Shown here piece after piece: positions 7,755 through 16,665 of a stretch of DNA of 64,000 bases. Source of the stretch: an uncultured Chlorobiales bacterium. GTDB taxonomy: Bacteria; Bacteroidota; Chlorobiia; Chlorobiales; Chlorobiaceae. The first letter of the stretch is position 1. Every line of letters begins with the position of its first letter. Where the stretch lies: the NCBI GenBank assembly GCA_903929135.1, contig CAIYTH010000046.1, positions 27,141-91,140 on the forward strand. The letters run 5' to 3'. The translations under genes and the position numbers were made by a program. The notes below the pieces were generated by a model. That model was given only the letters and a program-made list of their open reading frames with translations. It had not been told where the DNA came from and did no database searches.

Positions 7755-8680
7755 ATGCATTCGTCCTGGCCGCCGGCTTCGGCACACGTCTCCAGCCAAT
7801 GACCGACAAGACCCCCAAGCCCCTTGTGCCGGTGCTGAACGTACCCAGCATCTGCTATACCCTCTACCTCCTGAAGAAGGCCGGAATCCGCAAGGCCATC
7901 ATCAACATCCACCATCATCCCGACTGCATCCGCCGTTTTTTCGAGCAACACGATTTCGGCAGCCTCGAGATCGTGCTCTCCGAGGAGAAGATCATCCTGG
8001 GGACCGGAGGCGGGCTGAAAAAGTGTGAACAGCTCCTCGAAGGCGAGGATTTCCTGCTCATCAACAGCGACATCATCAGCGACATCGATCTCACTCTGCT
8101 GATCGCCAGCCACCGCCGGAGCGGCATGGGGGGAACGCTGGCGCTCTACGAAACCCCGTTGGCGGGTGAGATCGGCCAGGTGGGGGTGAGGAACGGGCAG
8201 GTGCTCGATTTCAGGAACATGCGCAACACCGGCCTCTTGTCGTCCTTCATCTACACCGGTACGGCCGTGCTGAGTCCATCGATCTTCAGGCACCTCAGGG
8301 AGGAGTTCTCGAGCATCGTGGATACGGGATTCACCGGGCTGATCGACCATGAAGGACTCGGCTTTTACGAGCACCGTGGCCTCTGGCTGGATATCGGCAC
8401 CCTGCAGAACTTTTATCAGGCCAACCTTGACGATAATTTGCGTATTCTTCAACTCGAACCGCAGATGAAAAGCCGAATCGGCATGTGGCCACACCTGGTT
8501 TCCGGCCATGCTTCGGTCAGTCCCGATGCCAGCGTGGATCGGTCAGTGCTGGGCGAAGGTTGCTCGATCGGCCCGGGAGCCGTCGTAGATCATTCGGTGC
8601 TCCTGCCGGGAACAATCGTGCAGCGGAACTCGATCATCAGGGACTCGATCGCCGGCCCGGGATGGATCATCAAGCCCTGA
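7751..8680 (+). CDS. murU: Sugar-1-phosphate nucleotidyltransferase with C-terminal left-handed beta-helix, MurU-like
   Basis: 309 residues. The N-terminal nucleotidyltransferase signature is intact (LAAGFGTRLQPMTDKTPKPL, with Arg13 and Lys23), followed by the LGTGGGLK and NSDIISDID motifs. From about residue 225 there is a short hexapeptide-repeat tail (ASVSPDASVDRSVLGEGCSI...), so it is longer than the roughly 220-residue Pseudomonas MurU. In the AmgK-MurU route this enzyme makes UDP-MurNAc from MurNAc-1-phosphate. Coupling by ATGA to the AmgK-like kinase supports that pairing. The beta-helix tail also occurs in mannose/glucose-1-phosphate enzymes, so the exact sugar is not proven. Confidence 0.8.
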   Translation: MNAFVLAAGFGTRLQPMTDKTPKPLVPVLNVPSICYTLYLLKKAGIRKAIINIHHHPDCIRRFFEQHDFGSLEIVLSEEKIILGTGGGLKKCEQLLEGEDFLLINSDIISDIDLTLLIASHRRSGMGGTLALYETPLAGEIGQVGVRNGQVLDFRNMRNTGLLSSFIYTGTAVLSPSIFRHLREEFSSIVDTGFTGLIDHEGLGFYEHRGLWLDIGTLQNFYQANLDDNLRILQLEPQMKSRIGMWPHLVSGHASVSPDASVDRSVLGEGCSIGPGAVVDHSVLLPGTIVQRNSIIRDSIAGPGWIIKP

Positions 8681-8708
8681 CTCGTCATCACGGCAACTCC
8701 TCAACCTT

Positions 8709-9875
8709 ATGGTGCTCAACGGACTCGACCTGCTCCTTCATGACCCTTCGGCATGCCTGAACCGGCGCGTCGGGCTCATCGCAAACCAGACGTCGGTCTC
8801 GGCCGGCCTCGACTACTCCTGGTCCCTGCTTGAACGGTCAGGCGTTCGACTGACACGGATTTTTTCCCCGGAACACGGCCTCTATTCGACGGAACAGGAC
8901 CAGATCTCCGTTGATCGCCAGCCCGACACGGGATGCGAAATCGTCAGCCTGTACGGCAGTTCGGCACAGTCGCTCCTGCCGGATCGTACGCACCTCGAAG
9001 GACTCGACCTGGTGCTGTTCGACATCCAGGATGTCGGGTCACGCTACTACACCTACGTCAATACTCTCGCCCTGTTCATGGAAGCGGCCCAGGGGCTCGA
9101 CATCGAGATCATGGTCCTCGACCGCCCGAACCCGCTTGGCGGAAACCTGATCGAGGGTCCGCTGCTCGAACCGGCATTCCACTCGTTCGTCGGCGTCATG
9201 CCGGTACCGGTCCGTCACGGACTGACCGCAGGCGAGATCGCCCATTTCTACCGGGATTACAAAAAACTCGATGTCAACCTCAGCGTCATACCGATGCTTG
9301 GCTGGAACCGCTCGATGCTCTTCCCCGAAACCGGCCTGCCATGGGTGCCTCCATCCCCGAACATGCCGACGTTCGAAGTGGCCGAGGTCTATCCCGGCAT
9401 GTGCCTCTTCGAAGGGCTGAACCTGTCTGAAGGCCGGGGAACGACCATGCCCTTCCTGATGAGCGGAGCGCCATTCATCGACCCCTTCGAGCTGGCGGCT
9501 CGCCTCGGTGCGCTGGGCCTCGAGGGGGTCGTGTTCAGGCCCACCTGGTTCAGGCCGACCTTCCACAAGTACCGCGACGAAGTGATCGGAGGCATCTACC
9601 TCCATGTCACGGACCACGCGCGGTTCCGGCCGTTCTCCACCGGGGTGGCCATGACCCGTACCATCATGGAGCTCTACCCTGACCGGCTCTCATTCCTCGA
9701 CGGCGTCTATGAGTTCAACGACACCGTTCCGGCCTTCGACCTCCTGGCCGGCAGCGGCGTCATCCGCTCGAAGATCCTGAACGGCGATTCCGTGGAATCG
9801 ATCCTATCATCTTGGGAGAGTGACGAAGCCGGTTTTGCGGCCGTCAAACCGAACTTTCACCTGTACGAGGGCTGA
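8709..9875 (+). CDS. namZ: DUF1343 protein, NamZ-like exo-beta-N-acetylmuramidase
   Basis: 388 residues with all DUF1343 hallmarks: FSPEHGLYS near residue 57, LVLFDIQDVGSRYYTYVNTL near 100-120, LDRPNPLGG, and LSEGRGTTMPF near 240. Characterised members release MurNAc from the non-reducing end of peptidoglycan chains. No cleavable signal peptide is obvious at the start used, and the N-terminus begins directly with the domain, so its location is unclear. It lies 28 bases after the MurU-like gene and before a sodium symporter, matching clusters where DUF1343 accompanies MurNAc uptake and use. Confidence 0.88.
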   Translation: MVLNGLDLLLHDPSACLNRRVGLIANQTSVSAGLDYSWSLLERSGVRLTRIFSPEHGLYSTEQDQISVDRQPDTGCEIVSLYGSSAQSLLPDRTHLEGLDLVLFDIQDVGSRYYTYVNTLALFMEAAQGLDIEIMVLDRPNPLGGNLIEGPLLEPAFHSFVGVMPVPVRHGLTAGEIAHFYRDYKKLDVNLSVIPMLGWNRSMLFPETGLPWVPPSPNMPTFEVAEVYPGMCLFEGLNLSEGRGTTMPFLMSGAPFIDPFELAARLGALGLEGVVFRPTWFRPTFHKYRDEVIGGIYLHVTDHARFRPFSTGVAMTRTIMELYPDRLSFLDGVYEFNDTVPAFDLLAGSGVIRSKILNGDSVESILSSWESDEAGFAAVKPNFHLYEG

Positions 9876-9922
9876 GATGCCCACTGCAGCGCAACCATCC
9901 ACTACCTTCAGCGCAAACCGAT

Positions 9923-11335
9923 ATGCTGCCCCTTGATTTTGCGATCGTCATGCTCTTTCTTGCCGGAAACACCCTCTTCGGTCTCTGGCATGCGAAAGGC
10001 AACAAAAGTACCGGGGACTATTTCCTGGGGGGGCACAAGCTTCCCTGGGTGGTTTCGATGTTCTCCATCGTGGCTTCAGAAACCTCGGTGCTCACCTTCG
10101 TCAGCGTACCCGGCCTCGCATACCGCGGGGACTGGACCTTCCTGCAGCTACCTCTCGGTTACCTCATCGGACGGTTCCTGGTCAGCCTGCTGCTGCTGCC
10201 GCTCTACTTCAGGCATGGCGTCAGCTCCATTTACGAAATCATCGGCATGCGGTTCGGTCCGGAGATGCAGAAAGTGGCCTCGACGGTGTTCCTGGTCACC
10301 CGGACGCTCGGAGACGCCATCAGGTTTCTGGCCGCAGGGGTCGTCGTCCAGGTGGTTACCGGCTGGTCACTGCCCATGTCCGTCATCGTCATCGGAATGG
10401 TAACCCTCGTTTACACCCTTTCCGGGGGAATCAAGGCCGTGGTCTGGCTCGAAAGCTTCCAGTTCGGGCTCTACCTCTCGGGTGGCCTCCTCTCCATCTT
10501 CTTCATCCTGCAGAACCTGCATATGACGTTGCCTGAGGCGCTGGCGAGCCTCTCGTCGGCAGGCAAGCTGAAGATCATCAACCCCGACATCCCGCATATT
10601 CTCACCAACCCGATGGCCTTCACCGGGGCTTTTTTCGGAGGCATTCTCCTCTCGCTCTGCTCGCACGGCGTTGATTACATGATGGTGCAGCGGGTGCTCG
10701 GCTGCAAAAACCTCGCCGCGGCCAGGAAAGCCATGATCGGCAGCGGGTTTTTCGTCCTTTTCCAGTTTGCGGTGTTCCTGCTCGCCGGCTCGATGATCTT
10801 CCTGTTCATGCACGGCGCTCCGGTCGAAAAAGACCGGGAATTCGCCACGTTCATCGTACACGGCCTCCCGTCGGGGCTGAAGGGGCTGCTGGTTGCCGGC
10901 GTGCTCTCCGCAGCCATGTCGACGCACAGCTCGGCAATCAACTCGCTGGCTTCGTCGACGGTCAACGATATCATGGGTGGCAGGGCATCGCTCACCCTTT
11001 CGCGCATCATCAGCTTCGTCTGGGCCGTGGTGCTGATCGTGATCGCCCTGATGTTCGACGAAAGCGACAAGGCGATCGTCATGGTAGGTCTTGAAATCGC
11101 TTCATTTACCTACGGCGGCCTGCTCGGGCTGTTCCTGCTCTCAAAAAGCCGGAAATCCTTCAGGCCGGTCAGCCTTGTCACCGGCCTCCTGGCCAGCATG
11201 CTCGTGGTTTTCGCGCTGAAGCACTTCGGTCTGGCCTGGACCTGGTACATCGCCATATCGGTTACGGTAAACCTGCTGACGACGATCGGCATCGAAACTG
11301 TTTTTTTCAGAAGCCGCTCATCGTCGTCACGATAA
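9923..11335 (+). CDS. Sodium:solute symporter (SSS family), candidate MurNAc/sugar importer
   Basis: 470 residues with about 13 hydrophobic helices spanning most of the chain. Family features include the first helix (LDFAIVMLFLAGNTLFGLWHA), GDYFLGGHKLPW, and the SSAINSLASSTVNDI segment in the sodium-site region. It follows the DUF1343 gene closely, so the likely cargo is MurNAc or a muropeptide sugar; an SSS protein does this job in Tannerella. The substrate is inference from context. Confidence 0.88.
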   Translation: MLPLDFAIVMLFLAGNTLFGLWHAKGNKSTGDYFLGGHKLPWVVSMFSIVASETSVLTFVSVPGLAYRGDWTFLQLPLGYLIGRFLVSLLLLPLYFRHGVSSIYEIIGMRFGPEMQKVASTVFLVTRTLGDAIRFLAAGVVVQVVTGWSLPMSVIVIGMVTLVYTLSGGIKAVVWLESFQFGLYLSGGLLSIFFILQNLHMTLPEALASLSSAGKLKIINPDIPHILTNPMAFTGAFFGGILLSLCSHGVDYMMVQRVLGCKNLAAARKAMIGSGFFVLFQFAVFLLAGSMIFLFMHGAPVEKDREFATFIVHGLPSGLKGLLVAGVLSAAMSTHSSAINSLASSTVNDIMGGRASLTLSRIISFVWAVVLIVIALMFDESDKAIVMVGLEIASFTYGGLLGLFLLSKSRKSFRPVSLVTGLLASMLVVFALKHFGLAWTWYIAISVTVNLLTTIGIETVFFRSRSSSSR

Positions 11336-11430
11336 ACGTTTTTTGCCTGCAAACTGCTATCTTACGCATAGGGAACCGGTGATATACAGCTCTGCCGGAC
11401 CGGCGGCAGGGAAAACCCAGCGTATCGACC

Positions 11431-11808
11431 ATGAAACGTTACGATACCATCCTGGTCATCGAGGATGATGAAGACATCCGGCAAATGATCTGCGATATCC
11501 TCGGGGATGAAGGTTACGAAACCATCCAGGCTGCCAATGGCCTCGAAGGCCTTATCATCCTGAGGAAATATCCGAAGATCAGCATCATCATCACCGACCT
11601 GCTCATGCCCGAAAAGGAGGGCATAGAAACGATCACGGAGATCAGAAAAGATCATCCCGGCCTCATGATCCTTGCCATTTCAGGGGGCGGAATCTGCATG
11701 CCGGAAAACTACCTCAACCTCGCCAAGGCCATGGGGGCCAATGCCACACTCAGCAAGCCGTTCGGCAGAAGGGAGTTGCTGAACGCACTGGAAAACATGG
11801 AACGGTAG
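11431..11808 (+). CDS. Stand-alone response-regulator receiver protein
   Basis: 125 residues, a receiver domain only. Acidic pocket Glu11/Asp12/Asp13, phosphoacceptor Asp56 (IIITDLLMPEKEGIET), conserved Ser in AISGGG and Lys in LSKPF are all present. There is no output domain, so it should act by protein contact or as a phosphorelay carrier. It lies 146 bases ahead of a hybrid histidine kinase and closely resembles the second receiver after that kinase (shared DLxMPxKEGIET and AISGGG). Confidence 0.92.
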   Translation: MKRYDTILVIEDDEDIRQMICDILGDEGYETIQAANGLEGLIILRKYPKISIIITDLLMPEKEGIETITEIRKDHPGLMILAISGGGICMPENYLNLAKAMGANATLSKPFGRRELLNALENMER

Positions 11809-11850
11809 GACAAAAGCTGTCCTGCAAATGTGGCCGACCGTAATAACCTT

Positions 11851-11867
11851 TATACGGAAGTCGTATA
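11851..11867. promoter_or_regulatory. Inverted repeat upstream of the hybrid kinase
   Basis: TATACG and CGTATA flank GAAGT. A similar element (TAAG, GAAGT, CTTA) lies at 16217-16229 ahead of csmE. It may be a shared operator, but arms this short can arise by chance. Confidence 0.25.
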
Positions 11868-11953
11868 TTGTTGATTGATTTTTCTCCGGCCATCAAGAGC
11901 CCGACATCCTTCGAACCATTGTCCGGCATGAGCAGTGGACGTCAGTTTTAACC

Positions 11954-14900
11954 ATGTCCAGATTTACAACGGAACCTCCCATCGATACCAACCGTCAGGA
12001 ATTGATGTCAGATAGTGACGCCACACTGAACAGAATAGAAGCGCTCGAGCGTCGGCTCGCTCTGGCCGAGCAGTCTGCGTCGAACCTCTCGATGGTCCTT
12101 GACGCAACCCTGGCCGGTTCATGGGACTGGCGCATAGATACCGGCGAAATCAAAATCAACGAACGATGGGCGGCCATCATCGGCTTCACGCTCGAGGAGC
12201 TCGGCAGCACCACCATCGAGTTATGGAAAGAGCGATGCCACCCGGACGACCTGGAGGAATCGAACCGGCTGCTCCAGGAGCATTTTGCTGGTAAAACCGA
12301 ACTCTACGAGCTGGAACTCCGGATGCGCCACAGGGATGGGCACTGGATCTGGGTCCTGGACCGCGGAAAGGTGTTCGAGTGGGACGCATCGGGCAACCCG
12401 CTGCGCATGATCGGCTCTCACCTGGAGATCACCGACAGAAGAAGGACCGAGGAGAATCTTGCATCGAGCCGTCAATTCGAAAGACTGACGACAGCCGTTT
12501 CCAACCAGTTCATCAACATTCCCGGCGACCAGATCGACCGTATGGTGCAGGACACGCTGCAGCTCATCGGAGAGCAGGTCGGCGCCGACCGCAGCTACGT
12601 GTTTTTGTTTTCCGACGATCTCTGCCTGATGGACAACACCCACGAATGGTGTGCCGACGGTATCGAGCCGCAGATAGACTCGCTTAAAGACCTCCCCACC
12701 AGCATTTTCCCCTGGTGGATGGGAAAGATCAACAACAACGAGATCATCCACATCCCGGAGATCGGTGCGTTGCCGGAGGAGGCCAATGCCGAAAAAGAGA
12801 TCCTGGAAGCACAGCAGATCCGGTCCCTTATCGTCATCCCGCTCTCCTGCGGTTCGAGCCCCTTCGGCTATATCGGATTCGACTCCGTCAGGGAATCCAG
12901 GGACTGGCGCCCCGACATCGTTTCGGTACTGAAGCTTGCAGGTGGGGTCATCGCAAACGCGCTCCAGCGCGGCAGGATCGAAAAAATCATCCAGGCCGAG
13001 CTCGACCTGGCACTTGAACTGAACTCCACGACCTCCCTCACCGAAACCCTTGCCAGCATTCTGAAGAGTGCGCTGGATGTTTCCGGCATGGAGGCCGGAG
13101 GCATCTACCTTGTCGACAAGGACAAGAAAACCGTCTCCCTGGCATACCACGAGGGGCTTTCGCAGGAGTTCATCGATCATACACGGCAATATGCGATCGA
13201 TTCCGACCAGGCCGGGCTGATTTTCACAGGCAAGCCGGTCTATTCCAACTACACTTGCCTCTACCTGCCATCGAGCATCTCAATAAAAGAGGAAAAGCTC
13301 GAAGCGATAGCCATACTTCCGGTCAGCTATCACGGCGAAGTCATCGGGTGCCTGAACATCGCCTCCCACCAGCACTCCCAGATTCCTGAGTTCGCACGGA
13401 AAGCCCTCGAAACCATAGCCTCCCAGATCGGTCCGGCAATCATCCATGCCCGCCATGAACAGCAGGTGGCCGAAGCCAAAAACAACCTCGAAACGCTGTT
13501 CGATACGATCGAGGACTTCCTGTTCATCGTCGATCAGGACGGCAAGGTGATCGGCTCGAACGCCGCCGTCAACAATATCCTCGGTTATCCGCCCGGCAAA
13601 GAGCTGGGACTGCACGTACTCGAGTTCCATCCCGAAGAGCGAAGGGGTGAGGCGGAAACAGCCCTCACAAAAATGCTCGACGGGTCCGGCACGTCATGCA
13701 TGGTGCCGCTGAAAACGCTCTCCGGGGAACTCGTGCCCGTTGAAACGAAGGTCACCAGGGGTATCTGGGATAAAAAACCGGTGCTCTTCGGCATCAGCAG
13801 AAACATTTCCGATCTCATCAAGTCGAAAAAGGCCCTCCACGAGAACGAACAGCGTTTCAGGGACCTTACCGAGCTGCTTCCGCTGCCGCTCTTCGAGGTC
13901 GACACATCCCTCAGCCTCACCTATGCGAACCGCATCTGCAACGATGTATTCGGATATCGGCAGGCGGAATTGCAGGAAAATTTTCCGGCCCTAGACTTCT
14001 GCATTCCGGAAGAGCGCGGCAAATTCAGGGCATATTTCCAGACCATCATCGAAGAGCAGGGAGAGCTGCCCGGCAACAACGAGTACACCTGCCTCAGAAA
14101 AGACGGCAGCTCTTTCCCGGCGCTGTTCTACAGCGTGCCGATCGTCAGGAACGGGAAGACCGTTGGAGCCAGCGGACTGTTCGTTGACCTGACGGAAACG
14201 AAGATGGCCGAGGAAGCACTGAGAAACAGTGCCCTCCAGGAACGGATCGCCCTGGAATTCAAAACCATCATCGACAATATCCCCGGCGCCGTCTACCGCA
14301 TCAACAGCAAGGGAGCGGCCATGCTATCGATGCTTCCCGACTCCCTGCCCGATTTTTCCCGGGAGGAGTATGAGTACGAGCTGTTCGAAACGATGGCCAT
14401 GGTCCATCCTGACGACCTTCAGGCCCTTACCGAATCGAACATCAACCTGAGGACGGAAAGAAAGTCCGAGACGATCACCTACCGAATCCTCACGAAACAG
14501 GGCACGGTACGATGGATTGACGACTGCAGAACCTCCACATTCTCTCATGACGGCAGTTTTACCGGCATCGACGGAATCCTGTTCGACGTAACCGACCGGA
14601 TCATGGCCCAGGAAGACAACCTGCGTCTTGAATCCCAGCTGCGCAAGTCACAGCGTCTCGAAACCATCGGCACGCTCGCCGGAGGCATCGCCCATGATTT
14701 CAACAACATCCTGACCCCGATCCTCGGCTATGCCGAGATGGGCGTGCTCAGCATGTCCAAAGAAGACCCTCTTTACGAGTATTTCTCCGAAATCATGCTG
14801 GCCGCGGAGCGGGCGCAGAACCTGGTTTCGCAGATCCTGACCTTCAGCAGGGCGCAGGACAGTCGCACTTCCGCCGTCAGCGTCCAGGCTATCGTGAGCG

Positions 14901-15793
14901 AAGCCCTCAAGTTGCTCCGTCCTTCAATTCCATCGACCATTTCGATCGAACAGCATATCGACAAGTCATGCGGAAATGTCCTTGCGGACCCATCCCAGAT
15001 TCACCAGGTCATCCTCAATCTCTGCACCAATGCATTCCAGGCCATGGAAGAGCATGGCGGCACGCTCAGCATCGACATCAGGGAGATCATCCCGAATGCC
15101 AACCTGATGAAAGCGCTGCCCAAACTCCGCAGAACCGCCTATCTGCAACTGAGCGTTTCGGATACCGGCATCGGTATGGACGAATTCGTCATGGAGCGCA
15201 TTTTCGAACCCTTCTTCACCACCAAATCGGTCGACAAGGGGACCGGGCTCGGGCTTTCGGTCGTGCACGGCATCATTGTGAGCTGCAATGGCGATATCTC
15301 CGTCGAAAGCACTCCTGGAAAAGGCACGAAATTCTGCATCTACCTGCCGGTGATCAAGGAAAAAGCCCTCGATAGAGAGGCTTCCGAAACGCCATTGACA
15401 GGAAGCGGCAGCATCCTGTTCATCGACGACGAAAAAGCTTCGGTGACGATGATGACCATCATGCTCAACAAACTCGGATTTACCGTTCAGGCCGTCAATT
15501 CACCGCTCCAGGCACTCGAACTGTTCAGGGAGAACCCCGGGAACTACGATCTGGTCATCACCGACCTGACCATGCCGGAAATGACCGGCCTGCAGCTTGC
15601 GACAGAACTGCGCAAAACCAGTCCGGACCTTCCCGTCATCCTGATGACAGGGTATGGCAAGAATATCGAATATACCATGCCCCTGAACCGATACGGCATC
15701 AGCAAACTGTTGAAAAAGCCGGTAAAACTCGCTCAGCTGGCATCGACCGTCAACGAGCTTCTCTTCAGCAATCACCAACAGGCACCATCATGA
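11954..15793 (+). CDS. Hybrid sensor histidine kinase (PAS-GAF-GAF-PAS-PAS-PAS-HisKA-HATPase-REC)
   Basis: 1279 residues, no transmembrane helix, so a cytoplasmic sensor. In order: coiled-coil start, PAS (about 45-165), GAF (about 175-340), GAF (about 350-505), three PAS units (about 510-890), HisKA with His914 in GGIAHDFNNIL, HATPase with the G-box GTGLGLSVVHGI, and a C-terminal receiver with Asp1204 (VITDLTMPEMTG). A second possible start at ATG 12005 is preceded by AGGA. The stop overlaps the next receiver gene by ATGA. Flanking single receivers and the csmE/csmD genes downstream suggest a phosphorelay reading light, redox or a small ligand, but the signal is unknown. Confidence 0.95.
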   Translation: MSRFTTEPPIDTNRQELMSDSDATLNRIEALERRLALAEQSASNLSMVLDATLAGSWDWRIDTGEIKINERWAAIIGFTLEELGSTTIELWKERCHPDDLEESNRLLQEHFAGKTELYELELRMRHRDGHWIWVLDRGKVFEWDASGNPLRMIGSHLEITDRRRTEENLASSRQFERLTTAVSNQFINIPGDQIDRMVQDTLQLIGEQVGADRSYVFLFSDDLCLMDNTHEWCADGIEPQIDSLKDLPTSIFPWWMGKINNNEIIHIPEIGALPEEANAEKEILEAQQIRSLIVIPLSCGSSPFGYIGFDSVRESRDWRPDIVSVLKLAGGVIANALQRGRIEKIIQAELDLALELNSTTSLTETLASILKSALDVSGMEAGGIYLVDKDKKTVSLAYHEGLSQEFIDHTRQYAIDSDQAGLIFTGKPVYSNYTCLYLPSSISIKEEKLEAIAILPVSYHGEVIGCLNIASHQHSQIPEFARKALETIASQIGPAIIHARHEQQVAEAKNNLETLFDTIEDFLFIVDQDGKVIGSNAAVNNILGYPPGKELGLHVLEFHPEERRGEAETALTKMLDGSGTSCMVPLKTLSGELVPVETKVTRGIWDKKPVLFGISRNISDLIKSKKALHENEQRFRDLTELLPLPLFEVDTSLSLTYANRICNDVFGYRQAELQENFPALDFCIPEERGKFRAYFQTIIEEQGELPGNNEYTCLRKDGSSFPALFYSVPIVRNGKTVGASGLFVDLTETKMAEEALRNSALQERIALEFKTIIDNIPGAVYRINSKGAAMLSMLPDSLPDFSREEYEYELFETMAMVHPDDLQALTESNINLRTERKSETITYRILTKQGTVRWIDDCRTSTFSHDGSFTGIDGILFDVTDRIMAQEDNLRLESQLRKSQRLETIGTLAGGIAHDFNNILTPILGYAEMGVLSMSKEDPLYEYFSEIMLAAERAQNLVSQILTFSRAQDSRTSAVSVQAIVSEALKLLRPSIPSTISIEQHIDKSCGNVLADPSQIHQVILNLCTNAFQAMEEHGGTLSIDIREIIPNANLMKALPKLRRTAYLQLSVSDTGIGMDEFVMERIFEPFFTTKSVDKGTGLGLSVVHGIIVSCNGDISVESTPGKGTKFCIYLPVIKEKALDREASETPLTGSGSILFIDDEKASVTMMTIMLNKLGFTVQAVNSPLQALELFRENPGNYDLVITDLTMPEMTGLQLATELRKTSPDLPVILMTGYGKNIEYTMPLNRYGISKLLKKPVKLAQLASTVNELLFSNHQQAPS

Positions 15794-16152
15794 AAATACT
15801 GGTCATCGACGACGACTCCGCCGTCAGGAAATTCATCATAACGACGCTGAAGCGCGAAAACCATACCGTTTTCGAAGCTGACAACGGAACGGCGGGCATA
15901 CAGATGTTCCAGGATGAACGCGACTTCGACGTGATCATCACCGATCTGATCATGCCCGACAAGGAGGGGATAGAGACGATCATGGAGGTGAGAAAACTGA
16001 ATCCATCCATCAAAATCATGGCCATTTCCGGTGGCGGAAAAGTCGGCCCCGAAAACTACCTTGTGCTTGCCGATGCTCTCGGAGCCAACGCCACCCTGAG
16101 AAAACCCTTCAGCGGTCAGGAACTGCTCATGAGCCTGAAGCTGATGGAGTAA
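15790..16152 (+). CDS. Stand-alone response-regulator receiver protein
   Basis: 120 residues with Asp7-Asp8-Asp9, phosphoacceptor Asp52 (VIITDLIMPDKEGIET), AISGGG and the late Lys in RKPF. It is coupled to the hybrid kinase by a four-base ATGA overlap, so it is almost surely that kinase's partner. It is a paralogue of the receiver at 11431, with which it shares the unusual AISGGG...PENYL segment. It lacks an output domain. Confidence 0.93.
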   Translation: MKILVIDDDSAVRKFIITTLKRENHTVFEADNGTAGIQMFQDERDFDVIITDLIMPDKEGIETIMEVRKLNPSIKIMAISGGGKVGPENYLVLADALGANATLRKPFSGQELLMSLKLME

Positions 16153-16252
16153 TCGTGGCCCGGCAAACAAAACCATTTTGTGTTCGCGAAGAATTTGTGT
16201 AAGATTACTTTATTGATAAGGAAGTCTTACCCATAACCAGCCAAATATCACG

Positions 16253-16510
16253 ATGAGCAATCCGTCCGGAGCTTTCGTTCAGGGTGCCGAGGCATACGGC
16301 AGGTTCCTGGAGGTTTTTATCGATGGCCACTGGTGGGTTGTCGGTGACTGTCTCGAAAACATCGGCAAGACCACAAAGCGACTCGGGGCAAACGCATACC
16401 CCTATCTTTACGGTGGAGCTGGCGCCGGGACCGGATTGAGAGGCACCTCTCCGTCAGTCTCCGGTTATGCAACACCGACCAAAGAGGTACAAAGTCGTTT
16501 CAAGGATTGA
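16253..16510 (+). CDS. csmE: Chlorosome envelope protein CsmE (CsmA family)
   Basis: 85 residues related to CsmA, the baseplate bacteriochlorophyll a-binding protein. It keeps the conserved core FLEVFIDGHWWVVGDCLENIG, with the His-Trp pair that in CsmA contacts bacteriochlorophyll, and the tail LRGTSPSVSGYATPTKEVQSRF, which in CsmA is partly removed on maturation. The divergent N-terminus (MSNPSGAFVQGAEAYGR) fits CsmE rather than CsmA. It is followed by a terminator and then by csmD, the known csmD/csmE neighbourhood. Confidence 0.88.
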   Translation: MSNPSGAFVQGAEAYGRFLEVFIDGHWWVVGDCLENIGKTTKRLGANAYPYLYGGAGAGTGLRGTSPSVSGYATPTKEVQSRFKD

Positions 16511-16532
16511 TCCGACAAATCCAGAAGATTTT

Positions 16533-16562
16533 GAGGGGCCCTTCGGGCCCCTCTCTTTTTTC
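16533..16562 (+). terminator. Terminator after csmE
   Basis: Stem GAGGGGCCC/GGGCCCCTC with a TTC loop, followed by TCTTTTTT. It lies 23 bases after the csmE stop and separates it from csmD. Confidence 0.9.
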
Positions 16563-16665
16563 TCTCCCTGCAGTTGCGATGGCCCTCCGAATGAGTAACT
16601 TATGCTAAGGGAAAACCTCCAGTTCCTGTTGTTGCTTCTTAATCTGAATCAGAGGATGTCACATC

